DNA of 64,000 nucleotides, taken from Streptomyces rhizosphaerihabitans (GTDB lineage Bacteria; Actinomycetota; Actinomycetes; Streptomycetales; Streptomycetaceae). The translations under genes were made by a program, and so were the position numbers. A model generated the notes under the pieces. It saw only the letters and a list, made by a program, of their open reading frames with translations. It was not told the DNA's origin and did not search any database. The stretch is taken from the NCBI RefSeq assembly GCF_025399795.1, contig NZ_JAODTZ010000014.1:121658-185657 (forward strand). Direction: 5' to 3'. Shown here one piece after another: positions 8,601 through 17,972 of the stretch (positions are counted from its first letter, which is position 1; each line of letters begins with the position of its first letter).

Positions 8601-8778
8601 GCGGCTCTGGAACGAGCTGCTGCGCGCGACGCACGCGACGGGGGACAGCGACCGGTTGAAGCGGCTCGCCACCGATCTGGTCGCCCGCAGCGGGGCGCGC
8701 GGGCTGCCGCCCCGGACGGAGGCGCTGCTCGACGAGCTGCTGCCGACCTGGCGAAGCGGCGCGACCGCGGTGGGATGA
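5686..8778 (+). CDS. Large membrane protein with LysM-like and BTAD domains
   Basis: A 1,030-residue protein. Residues ~35-65, ~85-105 and ~125-145 are membrane segments. Residues ~210-285 carry a LysM-like module (YYRIQPPEGRHHDSLWEIAQ then LIRPGWIMEMP). Residues ~290-400 are Gln/Gly/Asp-rich and low complexity, followed by another hydrophobic patch (~405-425). The C-terminal third ends in a bacterial transcriptional activator (BTAD) helical repeat: DLDVLRSLYHEATQGKG ... FHLEKDRAEKAIEALNASM. This architecture is typical of large streptomycete proteins next to pilus/Tad-type and prepilin peptidase genes, and a prepilin peptidase follows here. It is likely a membrane-anchored regulator or scaffold. 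The BTAD domain without an obvious DNA-binding winged helix is worth noting. Confidence 0.8.
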   Translation: MARRTTSSSTGGSPGPRNRTPQPLPRRRRTFGDFVKAFGAFAALLVLLVGVPGALVVAVGWPLPHGAPSWDWLQQEITVGTFIHVLTVIVWFAWAQFTACVLVEMKAALSGVGLPNRVPGAGPSQLLARQLVAALLLVGAAAASFTPGLSQLGQSLEGNQHGSVAAAQQTPGGLFGQQREQAAAGAAAVAEQAADAASQAASEADSGASVQHGDTKYYRIQPPEGRHHDSLWEIAQRHLGDGRRYKEIYQLNKDRTQPDGSKLSEASLIRPGWIMEMPGDAHGGELVEMPDAAAEIPQQVQQQIHDYSRTGDHQQAGGKQAGGSNRQNDQGDRDTAHIHVPQQRVGDDRGGDDSRQREHASSEAASNAQNEQNEQSRQGEQTQQSGQGSQDGRDSRTFGESGFGLPEALVGAPLLAAGLLGALGRRRRQALWQSALGAVGGRRGMEPPVPTGSAADAQDALLVGADPEGVRLLDLSLRGLAATLAAESRPLPTVYAAWLGGNGDLHLQLAQPAGKPPAPWQLGQDQTFWMLARADAERYEEVDTAAPYPGLVSLGTMDDSRLLLNLESVPGMVSLSGSATDRAGVFASVAAELATNGWSDRMTITLVGFGEDLTPLAPNRLRHLDDIEALVETMEAETRQRRGALGAAGHDSVLTGRTGPAQHTRWAPHLVLLAAEPSTEDALKLAELAADAGRLGIGYLVGTESGELPGAAWEMEITREGKLLAPLLGLELDAQMLPVAQQRAVVELFVEADPEGGPDGPTDSPPFLVDVSEQGRPAVYARLVGPYEIIGLETPDGERSPLLHEALALLLLHREGVHPRVLSAALWPRGVTEDVRDALVERLRGWLGNDPDGTPRLGTDATGRLTLAKSVVSDLDVLRSLYHEATQGKGVNSRVVRGRLLTDALVLVRGPLLADRPEGRYGWLTHEIIDAQLPLLVADIGLALSAFHLEKDRAEKAIEALNASMNSAPADERLWNELLRATHATGDSDRLKRLATDLVARSGARGLPPRTEALLDELLPTWRSGATAVG

Positions 8779-8982
8779 GGCACGGCCGCCCCGGCGACGC
8801 GGTCGCCCGCTGCGGTGGCTGAACGGCCGGGGTTGATCGGCCGGGGCGGAACGGCCTTGGCCGACCGGCCGGGGCTGAGCCCGGTGCTGGACGGCCGGTG
8901 CTGGACGGCCGGGATCGAACGGCCGTGGCCGAGCCCGGTGCTGTGGCTGCGGCCGTCGTAACGGATCTTCCTGGGGGAACGC
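8779..8982. repeat. Degenerate GGCCGGGG-type repeat between genes
   Basis: From about 8,820 to 8,955 the sequence reiterates variants of ACGGCCGG, with GAACGGCC, TGATCGGCC and GGACGGCCGG steps and two copies of CCCGGTGCTG. No fixed period is evident. It separates the LysM/BTAD gene from the prepilin peptidase and looks like slippage-derived low-complexity DNA. Confidence 0.5.
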
Positions 8983-9720
8983 GTGGATCTCGACCTCTGG
9001 CTCACCGTCGCCGCCGCGCTCTGGGGCGCGGCGGCGGGGCTTCTGGTGCCCCGGCCCGCGTACCGCTTCGCCGTCGAGCCCGACGAGCCGTGGCGGGACC
9101 GCTGTCCCGAAGGGCAGCCGATCACCGGGGCCGCGCGCGGGTGGCTCGGGCTCGCTCGTTCACCGGGCGGAACCCGGTACGGCCCGAGCGTCCTCCTCGT
9201 ATCGCCGGTCACCACCCTGCTCTGCGCCGGGCTCGCCCTCGCGACGGGTACGCGTCCGGAGCTGGGCGTCTGGCTGCTGCTCGCGCCGCTCGGCGTCCTG
9301 CTCGCCGTGGTCGACTTCCGGGTGCAGCGGCTGCCGGACGCGCTGACCCTGCCGCTCGCGGTGGCGGCGCTCGCGCTGCTCGGGGTGGCCGCTGCCCTGC
9401 CCGAGCACGCGGGGGAGTGGCTGACGGCACTGTTCGGGGCGCTCGCGCTCGGGGGCGGGTACTTCGTGCTCTTCCTCATCAACCCCAACGGCATGGGCTT
9501 CGGCGACGTGAAACTGGCCCTCGGTCTCGGCGCGGTGCTCGGCTGGTACGGGTGGAGCGTGGTGATCCTGGGAACCTTCGCCGGGTTCCTGTTCGGCGGG
9601 CTGTACGGGCTGGGGCTGGTCGTCATGCGGCGCGCGGGGCGCAAGACGTCGATCCCCTTCGGCCCGTTCCTGATCGCGGGGGCGTACGCGGGACTTCTGA
9701 TCGGGGCTTACACGGCCTGA
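8983..9720 (+). CDS. Type IV prepilin peptidase (A24 family)
   Basis: A 245-residue polytopic membrane protein with about seven hydrophobic segments. The two catalytic aspartates of the A24 aspartyl peptidases are visible: the first in LLAVVDFRVQRLPDALTLP and the second in the GMGFGDVKL motif (the family GxGxGDxKL signature). It would cleave leader peptides of type IV or Tad pilins at the membrane. The N-terminal zinc/methyltransferase domain of the classical Gram-negative PilD is absent, as usual for actinobacterial members. The GTG at 8983 follows GGGGGAA. No pilin or Tad ATPase is in the window; such genes may lie just outside. Confidence 0.88.
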   Translation: MDLDLWLTVAAALWGAAAGLLVPRPAYRFAVEPDEPWRDRCPEGQPITGAARGWLGLARSPGGTRYGPSVLLVSPVTTLLCAGLALATGTRPELGVWLLLAPLGVLLAVVDFRVQRLPDALTLPLAVAALALLGVAAALPEHAGEWLTALFGALALGGGYFVLFLINPNGMGFGDVKLALGLGAVLGWYGWSVVILGTFAGFLFGGLYGLGLVVMRRAGRKTSIPFGPFLIAGAYAGLLIGAYTA

Positions 9721-9745
9721 CGTCGGCCCGCGCGGTGGGCTGGCG

Positions 9746-9751
9746 TAGGGT
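9746..9751 (+). promoter_or_regulatory. Candidate -10 element for mqnC
   Basis: TAGGGT matches the HrdB-type -10 pattern TANNNT. It lies 42 bases before the chosen mqnC start, which would give a leader of about 35 nt. The -35 region is not convincing. Confidence 0.4.
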
Positions 9752-9793
9752 GGTTTGAGTCTGTCCACAACCCTTACGAAAGGGACGCTCCCG

Positions 9794-10993
9794 GTGATCG
9801 AGAAGGCCGACCTTCAGTCCGTGCTGGACCGTGCCGCCGAGGGTGGGCGGATCACTCCGGAAGAGGCGCTCGTCCTCTACCGCGACGCCCCGCTGCACGC
9901 GCTCGGCGCAGCCGCCGACGCCGTACGCCGCCGCAGGTACGCGGGTACCGAGCACATCGCGACGTACATCATCGAGCGCAACATCAACTACACGAACGTG
10001 TGTGTCACGGCGTGCAAGTTCTGCGCCTTCTACGCCGCCCCCAAGGACACCGCCAAGGGCTGGACCCGCGACCTCGACGACATCCTGCGCCGCTGCGCGG
10101 AGACCGTCGAGCTCGGCGGGACGCAGATCATGTTCCAGGGCGGTCACCACCCGGACTACGGCGTCGAGTACTACGAGAAGCACTTCGCCGCGATCAAGGG
10201 CGCGTACCCCGAGCTGGTCATCCACTCCCTCGGCGCGTCCGAGGTCGAGCACATGGCCCGGATCTCCGAGGTGAGCGTCGAGGAGGCCATCCAGCGGATC
10301 CACGCGGCCGGTCTCGACTCGTTCGCCGGCGCCGGCGCCGAACTGCTCCCCGCGCGCCCCCGCAAGGCGATCGCCCCGCTCAAGGAGAGCGGCGAGCGGT
10401 GGCTGGAGATCATGGAGATCGCGCACGGGCTGGGCGTCGAGTCGACGTCCACCATGCTGATGGGTACCGGCGAGACGAACGCCGAGCGCATCGAGCACCT
10501 GCGGATGATCCGTGACGTACAGGACCGGACGGGCGGCTTCCGCGCCTTCATCCCGTACACCTACCAGCCCGAGAACAACCACCTGAAGGGCCGCACGCAG
10601 GCGACGCTCTTCGAGTACCTGCGGATGATCGCGATCGCCCGCCTCTTCCTCGACAACGTCGCCCACATCCAGGGTTCCTGGCTGACCACCGGCAAGGAGG
10701 TCGGCCAGCTCTCGCTGCACTACGGCGCGGACGACCTCGGCTCGATCATGCTGGAGGAGAACGTCGTCTCCTCCGCAGGCGCCAAGCACCGCTCCAACCG
10801 CATGGAGATCATCGACCTGATCCGCAAGGCGGGCCGCGTCCCCGCCCAGCGGACCACGACGTACGAGCACATCGTCGTCCACGACGACCCGGCGAACGAC
10901 CCGGTCGACGAGCGCGTCATGTCCCACATCTCCTCGACGGCGATCGAGGGCGGCACGGCGCACCCCGAGCTGAAGCTGCTGGCCTCCAACTAG
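9794..10993 (+). CDS. mqnC: Cyclic dehypoxanthinyl futalosine synthase
   Basis: A 399-residue radical SAM enzyme of the futalosine menaquinone pathway; it cyclises dehypoxanthine futalosine. The CxxxCxxC cluster ligands are at residues 70, 74 and 77 (CVTACKFCAFY), followed by GGTQIMFQGGHHPDYG and the C-terminal GSWLTTGKEVGQLSLHYGADDLGS and EENVVSSAG blocks typical of MqnC. The GTG at 9794 was chosen over an upstream ATG because AAAGGGAC sits 8 bases before it and the length fits the family. The following gene starts 7 nt after the stop. Other mqn genes are not in the window, but menG and a probable menaquinone reductase are. Confidence 0.95.
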   Translation: MIEKADLQSVLDRAAEGGRITPEEALVLYRDAPLHALGAAADAVRRRRYAGTEHIATYIIERNINYTNVCVTACKFCAFYAAPKDTAKGWTRDLDDILRRCAETVELGGTQIMFQGGHHPDYGVEYYEKHFAAIKGAYPELVIHSLGASEVEHMARISEVSVEEAIQRIHAAGLDSFAGAGAELLPARPRKAIAPLKESGERWLEIMEIAHGLGVESTSTMLMGTGETNAERIEHLRMIRDVQDRTGGFRAFIPYTYQPENNHLKGRTQATLFEYLRMIAIARLFLDNVAHIQGSWLTTGKEVGQLSLHYGADDLGSIMLEENVVSSAGAKHRSNRMEIIDLIRKAGRVPAQRTTTYEHIVVHDDPANDPVDERVMSHISSTAIEGGTAHPELKLLASN

Positions 10994-11000
10994 CCGCGCC

Positions 11001-11600
11001 GTGCTGACACTTCACGTAGCCGAGCAGTCGCCCGAGGCCTCGGTCCTGGTCGACGGGGCAGCCGTCGCCGCCGTCGGCCCGTACGAGGAACTGGCCGCCA
11101 CCCACCCGGATGCGAGGGCTCGGCGCTGGCCCGGCATCCTGACGCCGGGGCTGCTGAACCCGTACGGCCCGGAGCTCCTGGAGGCCATGTACCACCCGGA
11201 CCCGCGCGAGGCCGAAGGCTTCGGCACCGAGCCCATCGGCGGGGAGCGGGCCAAGCGGATCTTCCGCGCCGATCCCGCACGCGTCGGCGCGAGCGCGCGG
11301 CGCGGGATCCAGCGGTTGCTGGCGCACGGCACGGTGGCGGTGGGCGGGGACCTGCGGTCGCGAGTCGTGGTCGACGCGGTGCGCAGGGTCGGTCTCGCGG
11401 TGGGGCGGCGGCCGGACCGGCTCGCGGGTCCACCGGCGCTGTCCCCGACCCCCCTGATCATGCTGCCGGGGCTGACGCCGGGCGGTCCCGCCCGGTTCGC
11501 CGTGTTCGACGTGGCGGACCGCGCCGAACTGGTCCGGCGCGGTGCGGGAACCTGCGTGGCGACCGTGATCGGCGGGCGGCTGGTGTACCGGAGCCGCTGA
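11001..11600 (+). CDS. Reduced amidohydrolase-like protein
   Basis: A 199-residue protein whose N-terminal half (VLVDGAAVAAVGPYEELAATHP, then ILTPGLLNPYGPELL) and final 40 residues (FAVFDVADRAELVRRGAGTCVATVIGGRLVYR) match the composite beta-sandwich that brackets the TIM barrel in imidazolonepropionase-like amidohydrolases. The barrel is largely missing and the metal-binding HxH after the first strand is replaced by LLNPYG. It is coupled to mqnC with a 7-nt gap. In some organisms an amidohydrolase (MqnX, aminodeoxyfutalosine deaminase) acts in the same pathway, so a relic or non-catalytic relative is possible. The function is unknown. Confidence 0.7.
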   Translation: MLTLHVAEQSPEASVLVDGAAVAAVGPYEELAATHPDARARRWPGILTPGLLNPYGPELLEAMYHPDPREAEGFGTEPIGGERAKRIFRADPARVGASARRGIQRLLAHGTVAVGGDLRSRVVVDAVRRVGLAVGRRPDRLAGPPALSPTPLIMLPGLTPGGPARFAVFDVADRAELVRRGAGTCVATVIGGRLVYRSR

Positions 11601-11620
11601 TCACGGCACGTGTCGTCGGC

Positions 11621-12664
11621 TCAGCCGGCGAAAGCCTTCGCGAACGCCCCCGAACTCTGCTTCACGCCACTGCAGTCGGTCGCCGCGCCGCCCGCCGTGG
11701 CGCTGCCCTCCTCGCACTGCCGGTCCCGGAACGTCGACCACATCGACACCCAGGCCACCCCCTCCTTCTCCGCGAACGCCCGTACCTGCGCCGCGTCCGA
11801 GAGGCCGAACGTCTCGTTGTCCACGTCGTTGACGCCGATCATCGAGGTGAGCGCGAGCCCCTGCCAGGCGTCGGCGCTCGACAGCCCGAACACCTTCTTC
11901 AGCTGGTCGTGCGCAGCCTCGGCGGACGTGATCGCGTAGTCACCCATGTCGTCGGCGTACGAACTGCCGTAGTTCATGGTCATGATGTCGACGGTGGAGA
12001 CGTCCAGGGAGTGGTCGTTGGCGGACTCCAGGAGCGCCAGGCCGTCGGCGTCGAGGCCGGACGGCATCACGGGCAGGGTGAAGGACACCGTCAGACCGGG
12101 GCGCTTCTTCTGGAGCAGCGCGATGGCCTCGGAGCGCCGCGCGACCGAGGCCGAGTCGCTCAACTGGGTGCCCTCGATGTCGAAGTCCGCCTGCGCGGAG
12201 CCGGCGGCGTCCAGTGCCGCGCCGTAGGCCTTCGCGAGGTCGCCCGCGTTGTCGCACGTCGACGCCAGCTCCTTGCCGGACGCGCCGCCGAACGACACCC
12301 GCACGCTCGCCCCGGACTTCTTGAGCGCCGATATCCGGGACTTCACGGCCGTGTCGCCGATGGCGTACATCCCGTCCCACTTCGGTGTGCAGCCGCTGCC
12401 GTCGGAGATCACGAAGGCCAGGTTGTAGGTGGTCGGTGAGCCCGCCGAGTCGGTGTCGGCGGCGGTCGTGGCGCTCACGTACGGGGCGTACGAGGTGGCC
12501 GACGACTGTGTCGCGCCCGGGTTCGGTGACGGTGCCGCGGCCGTCGTCCCGCCGGACCGCGCGGACGCCGCGTCCGAGGCGTCTTTGCCCCCCGAGGAGC
12601 ACCCCGCACAGGCCAGGGCCACCAGGCAGACGACTCCGGCGGCCGGCCTCAGGAAACTCCGCAT
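11621..12664 (-). CDS. GH18-like chitinase-family lipoprotein
   Basis: A 347-residue exported protein. MRSFLRPAAGVVCLVALACAG is a signal peptide ending in a cysteine pair; the lipid attachment cysteine is probably one of these, although the lipobox is not canonical. A Thr/Ser/Ala-rich linker follows. The catalytic region shows AQADFDIEGTQ, the DxxDxDxE-like strand of GH18 with its catalytic Glu, then SFTLPVMPSGLDADG and VDIMTMNYGSS, also GH18 features. It should act on beta-1,4-GlcNAc-type polymers at the cell surface. The longer upstream frame was rejected because the signal peptide begins at 12664. It is divergent from a polysaccharide synthesis cluster, which may be its substrate source (inference). 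Confidence 0.82.
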   Translation of the reverse strand: MRSFLRPAAGVVCLVALACAGCSSGGKDASDAASARSGGTTAAAPSPNPGATQSSATSYAPYVSATTAADTDSAGSPTTYNLAFVISDGSGCTPKWDGMYAIGDTAVKSRISALKKSGASVRVSFGGASGKELASTCDNAGDLAKAYGAALDAAGSAQADFDIEGTQLSDSASVARRSEAIALLQKKRPGLTVSFTLPVMPSGLDADGLALLESANDHSLDVSTVDIMTMNYGSSYADDMGDYAITSAEAAHDQLKKVFGLSSADAWQGLALTSMIGVNDVDNETFGLSDAAQVRAFAEKEGVAWVSMWSTFRDRQCEEGSATAGGAATDCSGVKQSSGAFAKAFAG

Positions 12665-12982
12665 TGTGCACGCACCCGCTCTCGTGAGCTCTCGTGATTT
12701 CTGTCTCAGGACGGAAACAAACGGTCGTTCCCCGACTGGAAATGTGTCACATCCGGACCGGAATGCCGAATGGGGATCATGTATGGGAGCCGCGGGAAAT
12801 AGTGTCAGCAATCGGGGTGATTCGGGCTTTGAAATGGCGCATATCTTCCATACTCATCGAGCCTGAGCTGTGCGGACATTCGTTGATTCTCATAGAGAAA
12901 ATACAGGTTGGGGCATCCCTCATGGGCCGCTCACACGGAAGGCAGAGTTTCTGACACATAAACGCGTCCTACCGTCTGGGGA
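12665..12982. promoter_or_regulatory. Divergent promoter region, relatively A/T-rich
   Basis: This 318-bp gap separates the GH18-like gene (minus) from the surface polysaccharide cluster (plus) and is clearly lower in G+C than its flanks. A small dyad ATGTGTCACAT lies at about 12,742-12,752. TACCGT near 12,970-12,975 could be a -10 for the plus-strand gene, only 7-8 bases before its ATG, which would give a leaderless message. No gene was seen. Confidence 0.45.
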
Positions 12983-13402
12983 ATGCAATCCGAGTCCGCC
13001 ATCGAAAACCGTGCCCAGGTGCGTGGCCGCCGCCGCAAACGCGGCAGCGGGGCCGTGGACGGCCCCGTGTTCGTTGACAACTCCGGGCGCCGCGCCCGCC
13101 TGCTGAGCAGAATCGGCATGCTCGTCGGCGTCGTCTGTCTCGGCTACGCCGTCGTGCTCGGCATGGCCTTCATGGGCTGGGGCACCTCGCTGACACCGTC
13201 CTCGCTGCTCCCCTTCGACGGCGGCCGGGCCGGCTCCGCACCCGGCGGAGGCTACGGCGCGCAGCAGGGCGGCATCGCCCCCAGTGGCGCCCCGGGCGGA
13301 GCGCCCACCGGCACCCCGCCGTCGGGTCCGCCCACCGGGTCCGCGCCCTCCTCCGCTCCCACGACAACCGCCGGGGCGTCCGCCTCCACCGGCGCCAACT
13401 GA
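12983..13402 (+). CDS. Small single-pass membrane protein of polysaccharide cluster
   Basis: A 139-residue protein: a basic N-terminus (RGRRRKRGSG), one membrane segment at about residues 44-66 (IGMLVGVVCLGYAVVLGMAF), and an extracytoplasmic Gly/Pro/Ser/Thr-rich tail of about 70 residues. No enzymatic motif is seen. It ends 20 nt before the bifunctional deacetylase/glycosyltransferase gene, so it is probably co-transcribed and could be a membrane partner or cell-wall spacer for the polymer-producing complex. That role is inferred from position. Confidence 0.75.
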   Translation: MQSESAIENRAQVRGRRRKRGSGAVDGPVFVDNSGRRARLLSRIGMLVGVVCLGYAVVLGMAFMGWGTSLTPSSLLPFDGGRAGSAPGGGYGAQQGGIAPSGAPGGAPTGTPPSGPPTGSAPSSAPTTTAGASASTGAN

Positions 13403-13421
13403 CGGGGACGCACCCACCCTC

Positions 13422-15758
13422 ATGACTACGACGACGCCCACGCGCGGCCGTCGGCGCGCCCCCTCCAAGATGGAGCGGGCCGCCGGCAAGGCCGCGGCAC
13501 TGCAGAAACCCCGTGTCATCCTCGCCCTGCTGCTCCTGCTGGCACTCGTCAGCGTGATGCTGCTCGACGGCTATCTGCGCTCCGAGATCGGCAACGACGC
13601 ACGGGTCCGCGACGGCGCGGCCTACGACAAGGTCCCCGACAGCATTCTCGGCGGCGGGCCCATCCTGAGCTTCGCCAACGGCACCGCGAAGACCCAGTCC
13701 GTGCCGAAGAAGACCATCGTGCTGACCTTCGACGACGGGCCGACCGCGAGCTGGACGCCCGAAGTCCTCAAGGTCCTTGAGGAGAACGACGTCGAGGCCA
13801 CCTTCTTCATGGTCGGCTCGATGATCTCCCGCTACCCGGACGTGGTGAAGACCCTGGTGGACCAGGGCAACGAGGTCGGCATCCACACGTTCACCCACGT
13901 CGACCTCTCCTACCAGAGCACCGCCCGCCTCCAACGTGAGCTGAAGCAGACGCAGTTGGCCCTCGCCGGCGCGGCGGGCATCACCACCACGCTGTTCCGG
14001 GCCCCGTACTCGTCGGAGATCAGCGCCGTCGACAACTACAGCTGGCCCGTCTACAAGGAGCTCGGCAGCCTCGGCTACACCAGCGTCTTCGTCGACACCG
14101 ACAGCGACGACTGGAAGAAGCCGGGCGTCTCGAAGATCGTCCAATGGGCGACACCGAAGAAGAGCCAGGGTGCCATCGTCCTCATGCACGACGCGGGCGG
14201 CGACCGCTCGCAGACGGTCGCGGCACTCGGCGCGTACATCAAGAAGATGAAGGCGAAGGGCTACACCTTCACCACGGTCAGCGGCGCCCAGGCCGAACTG
14301 AACCAGGCCGCGTTCCAGGCCCGCGGCAGCGGAACGGCCACCGGTTCCACCGCCCCTCCCGGCCGGCAGGCGAACGGGCAGCAGGCGAACGGTCAGCAGG
14401 CCGACCCCGGTTCGGCGTCGGGTGGCGCCGCGGGCGGCGGCGCGCAGTCCGCCCAGCGGAAGGCCACCGGCGCGACCCTCTACGAGGGCAAGGCGCTCGT
14501 CTACGCCGTGGCGGTCGCCGAATGGGTCGTACCGGCGCTGTCCTGGTTCCTCGTCGTCGTCGGCGTCGCCGTCATGGGCCGGTTCGGGATGATGCTGGTT
14601 CTCGCCCGCCGGCACTACCGGCAGCGCAACCGCAACCGCGGAGGCGGCCGGGGCGGCAAGTTCAGCTGGGGGCCGACGGTCACCCGGCCGGTGACCGTGA
14701 TCGTGCCCGCGTACAACGAGAAGGAATGCATCGCCAACACCCTGAAGTCGCTGGCGAAGAGCACGCATCCGATCGAGATCATCGTGGTCGACGACGGCTC
14801 CGAGGACAACACGTCCGAGATCGCCGAGTCGCTCGGCATGCCGAACGTCCGCGTCATCCGGCAGGAGAACGCGGGCAAGCCCGCCGCGCTCAACAACGGT
14901 GTCCGCAACGCGCGTTACGACATCGTCGTGATGATGGACGGCGACACCGTCTTCGAGCCGGACGCCGTCCACCAGCTCGTGCAGCCCTTCGCCGACCCGG
15001 AGATCGGGGCGGTCGCGGGCAACGCCAAGGTCGGCAACCGCAACACCATGATCGGCGCCTGGCAGCACATCGAGTACGTGATGGGCTTCAACCTCGACCG
15101 CCGCATGTACGACCTGCTGCGCTGCATGCCCACCATCCCCGGCGCGATCGGCGCGTTCCGCCGGGACGCGGTGCTGGAGGTCGGCGGCATGAGCGAGGAC
15201 ACGCTCGCCGAGGACACCGACATCACCATCGCCATGCACCGTGCGGGGTGGCGGGTCGTCTACCAGGAGCACGCCAGGGCCTGGACGGAGGCGCCCGGTT
15301 CGCTCAAGCAGCTGTGGTCGCAGCGCTACCGCTGGAGCTACGGCACCATGCAGGCGCTGTGGAAGCACCGAAAGTCCCTGACGGACAAGGGGCCTTCGGG
15401 TCGCTTCGGCCGCGTGGGTATGCCGCTGGTGGTTCTCTTCCAGATCGTCACACCGGTGTTCGCGCCGCTCATCGACGTGTTCACCGTCTACTCGATGATC
15501 TTCGTGGACTTCCGGGCCGCGCTCCTCGCCTGGCTGGCCGTCCTCGCGGTCCAACTGATCTGCGCGGCCTACGCGTTCCGGCTCGACCGGGAGAAGTACC
15601 GCTACCTCGCGATGCTGCCGCTGCAGCAACTCGCCTACCGCCAGATGATGTACCTGGTCCTGATCCACTCCTGCGTCACGGCCCTGACCGGCGGCCGCCT
15701 CCGCTGGCAGAAGCTCAAGCGCACGGGCGAGGTCGGAACCCCGGCAGGAGTGAGCTAG
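13422..15758 (+). CDS. Bifunctional polysaccharide deacetylase / GT2 synthase (MatB-like)
   Basis: A 778-residue membrane protein with two enzymatic domains. After one N-terminal membrane segment (~28-48), a NodB-type deacetylase spans ~95-290: TFDDGPTASWTPEVL, HTFTH, RAPYSSEIS, and LMHDAGG. A low-complexity linker and a membrane segment follow. The GT2 domain (~425-680) shows VIVPAYNEKE, VVDDGSEDNTSE, DGDTV (DxD), LAEDTDITIAMHRAGW and QRYRW, the processive synthase pattern of poly-GlcNAc, chitin and hyaluronan synthases. Two to four membrane segments finish it. This fusion is the layout of MatB, needed for PNAG-like polymer and pellet formation in Streptomyces. The ATG at 13422 replaces an upstream frame lacking a start signal. 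Confidence 0.9.
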   Translation: MTTTTPTRGRRRAPSKMERAAGKAAALQKPRVILALLLLLALVSVMLLDGYLRSEIGNDARVRDGAAYDKVPDSILGGGPILSFANGTAKTQSVPKKTIVLTFDDGPTASWTPEVLKVLEENDVEATFFMVGSMISRYPDVVKTLVDQGNEVGIHTFTHVDLSYQSTARLQRELKQTQLALAGAAGITTTLFRAPYSSEISAVDNYSWPVYKELGSLGYTSVFVDTDSDDWKKPGVSKIVQWATPKKSQGAIVLMHDAGGDRSQTVAALGAYIKKMKAKGYTFTTVSGAQAELNQAAFQARGSGTATGSTAPPGRQANGQQANGQQADPGSASGGAAGGGAQSAQRKATGATLYEGKALVYAVAVAEWVVPALSWFLVVVGVAVMGRFGMMLVLARRHYRQRNRNRGGGRGGKFSWGPTVTRPVTVIVPAYNEKECIANTLKSLAKSTHPIEIIVVDDGSEDNTSEIAESLGMPNVRVIRQENAGKPAALNNGVRNARYDIVVMMDGDTVFEPDAVHQLVQPFADPEIGAVAGNAKVGNRNTMIGAWQHIEYVMGFNLDRRMYDLLRCMPTIPGAIGAFRRDAVLEVGGMSEDTLAEDTDITIAMHRAGWRVVYQEHARAWTEAPGSLKQLWSQRYRWSYGTMQALWKHRKSLTDKGPSGRFGRVGMPLVVLFQIVTPVFAPLIDVFTVYSMIFVDFRAALLAWLAVLAVQLICAAYAFRLDREKYRYLAMLPLQQLAYRQMMYLVLIHSCVTALTGGRLRWQKLKRTGEVGTPAGVS

Positions 15759-17285
<1,527 letters not shown>

Positions 17286-17374
17286 CGGCCACCCCGAGGG
17301 CGGGAGCGGGGCAGCGCCCGAGGGCGGGCAGAGGGGCCGGACCTGAGGGCGTCGGCCCAGGGGGAACGACTCCC

Positions 17375-17765
17375 GTGGGTACCTTCAACTACGGGTGGGT
17401 CACCCCCGACCAGCGGAACCACGCGATCATGGCCTGCTCCATTGCCTGCAACCTGCCGTGCCAGGTCGTCAACCAGTACTCCAACACCGAGAACCTGCTC
17501 AACGGCCGGCCCCTCGGTGACGCGAACAACAACGCCGCCGTCGCCGCACAGGCCGCCGAGTTCCTGGCCGGTTGTCGCACCTCAACGGTCACCAACCGTG
17601 TCTCTCCCGACCTCGCCACCAGCCCCGTCGCCGGAGGCAGCGTCAAGCCGAGCGAGTTCGGCCCGTACGACCCCGGTTCGGTGGTCACCGCCAACGCCAC
17701 CCCCAACGGGGGCTTCCAGTTCGCCGGCCGGGAGGTAGACGGCGTACGCCAGGGCCGCCGGACAG
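17375..17765 (+). pseudogene. Fragment of unknown secreted-type protein with InlB-like repeat
   Basis: From a GTG at 17375 (GGGGGAA upstream) the frame shows strong G/C third positions and a natural-looking sequence: CSIACNLPCQVVNQYSN, then DANNNAAVAAQAAEFLAGC, and YDPGSVVTANATPNGGFQF. The last segment resembles a divergent InlB B-repeat (Y-x-x-G-x-x-V-x-x-x-A-x-P-x-x-G-x-x-F-x-G-W) with the Trp replaced by Arg. Codon quality collapses after about 17,750, and the frame would otherwise run through menG, so the real gene is truncated. No signal peptide is present at the visible start. Family and function are unknown. Confidence 0.4.
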
Positions 17766-17960
17766 CGCCGTACCCTCCCCACGGTTCACGGGGGCGGGTG
17801 CGGCGCTCTTCCTCGTGCGCGGAAGGCGGTCTCCGATCCCGCGCGAGGAACCACCAGGAGGGAGCGCCCCGAGCAGGTGTCCTCGACTGCCCCCGACTGC
17901 GCTTCCGACTGCGCCCCTCCTCTGCGGCCGGGCGCCGGAGAGTCGCCCGGCCCGTACTGC

Positions 17961-17966
17961 CACAAT
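17961..17966 (+). promoter_or_regulatory. -10 element of probable leaderless menG transcript
   Basis: CACAAT lies with its last base 7 nt before the GTG start of menG, so transcription should begin at or next to the start codon. No good Shine-Dalgarno sequence precedes the GTG. Leaderless messages are common in Streptomyces. Confidence 0.5.
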
Positions 17967-17972
17967 GGGACC

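Noticed and set aside
5617..8634. A 1,005-codon minus-strand frame opposite the LysM/BTAD gene
   Set aside because: It is a shadow of high-GC coding DNA; the plus strand has domains, the minus strand is Arg/Gly/Asp/Val-rich without motifs.
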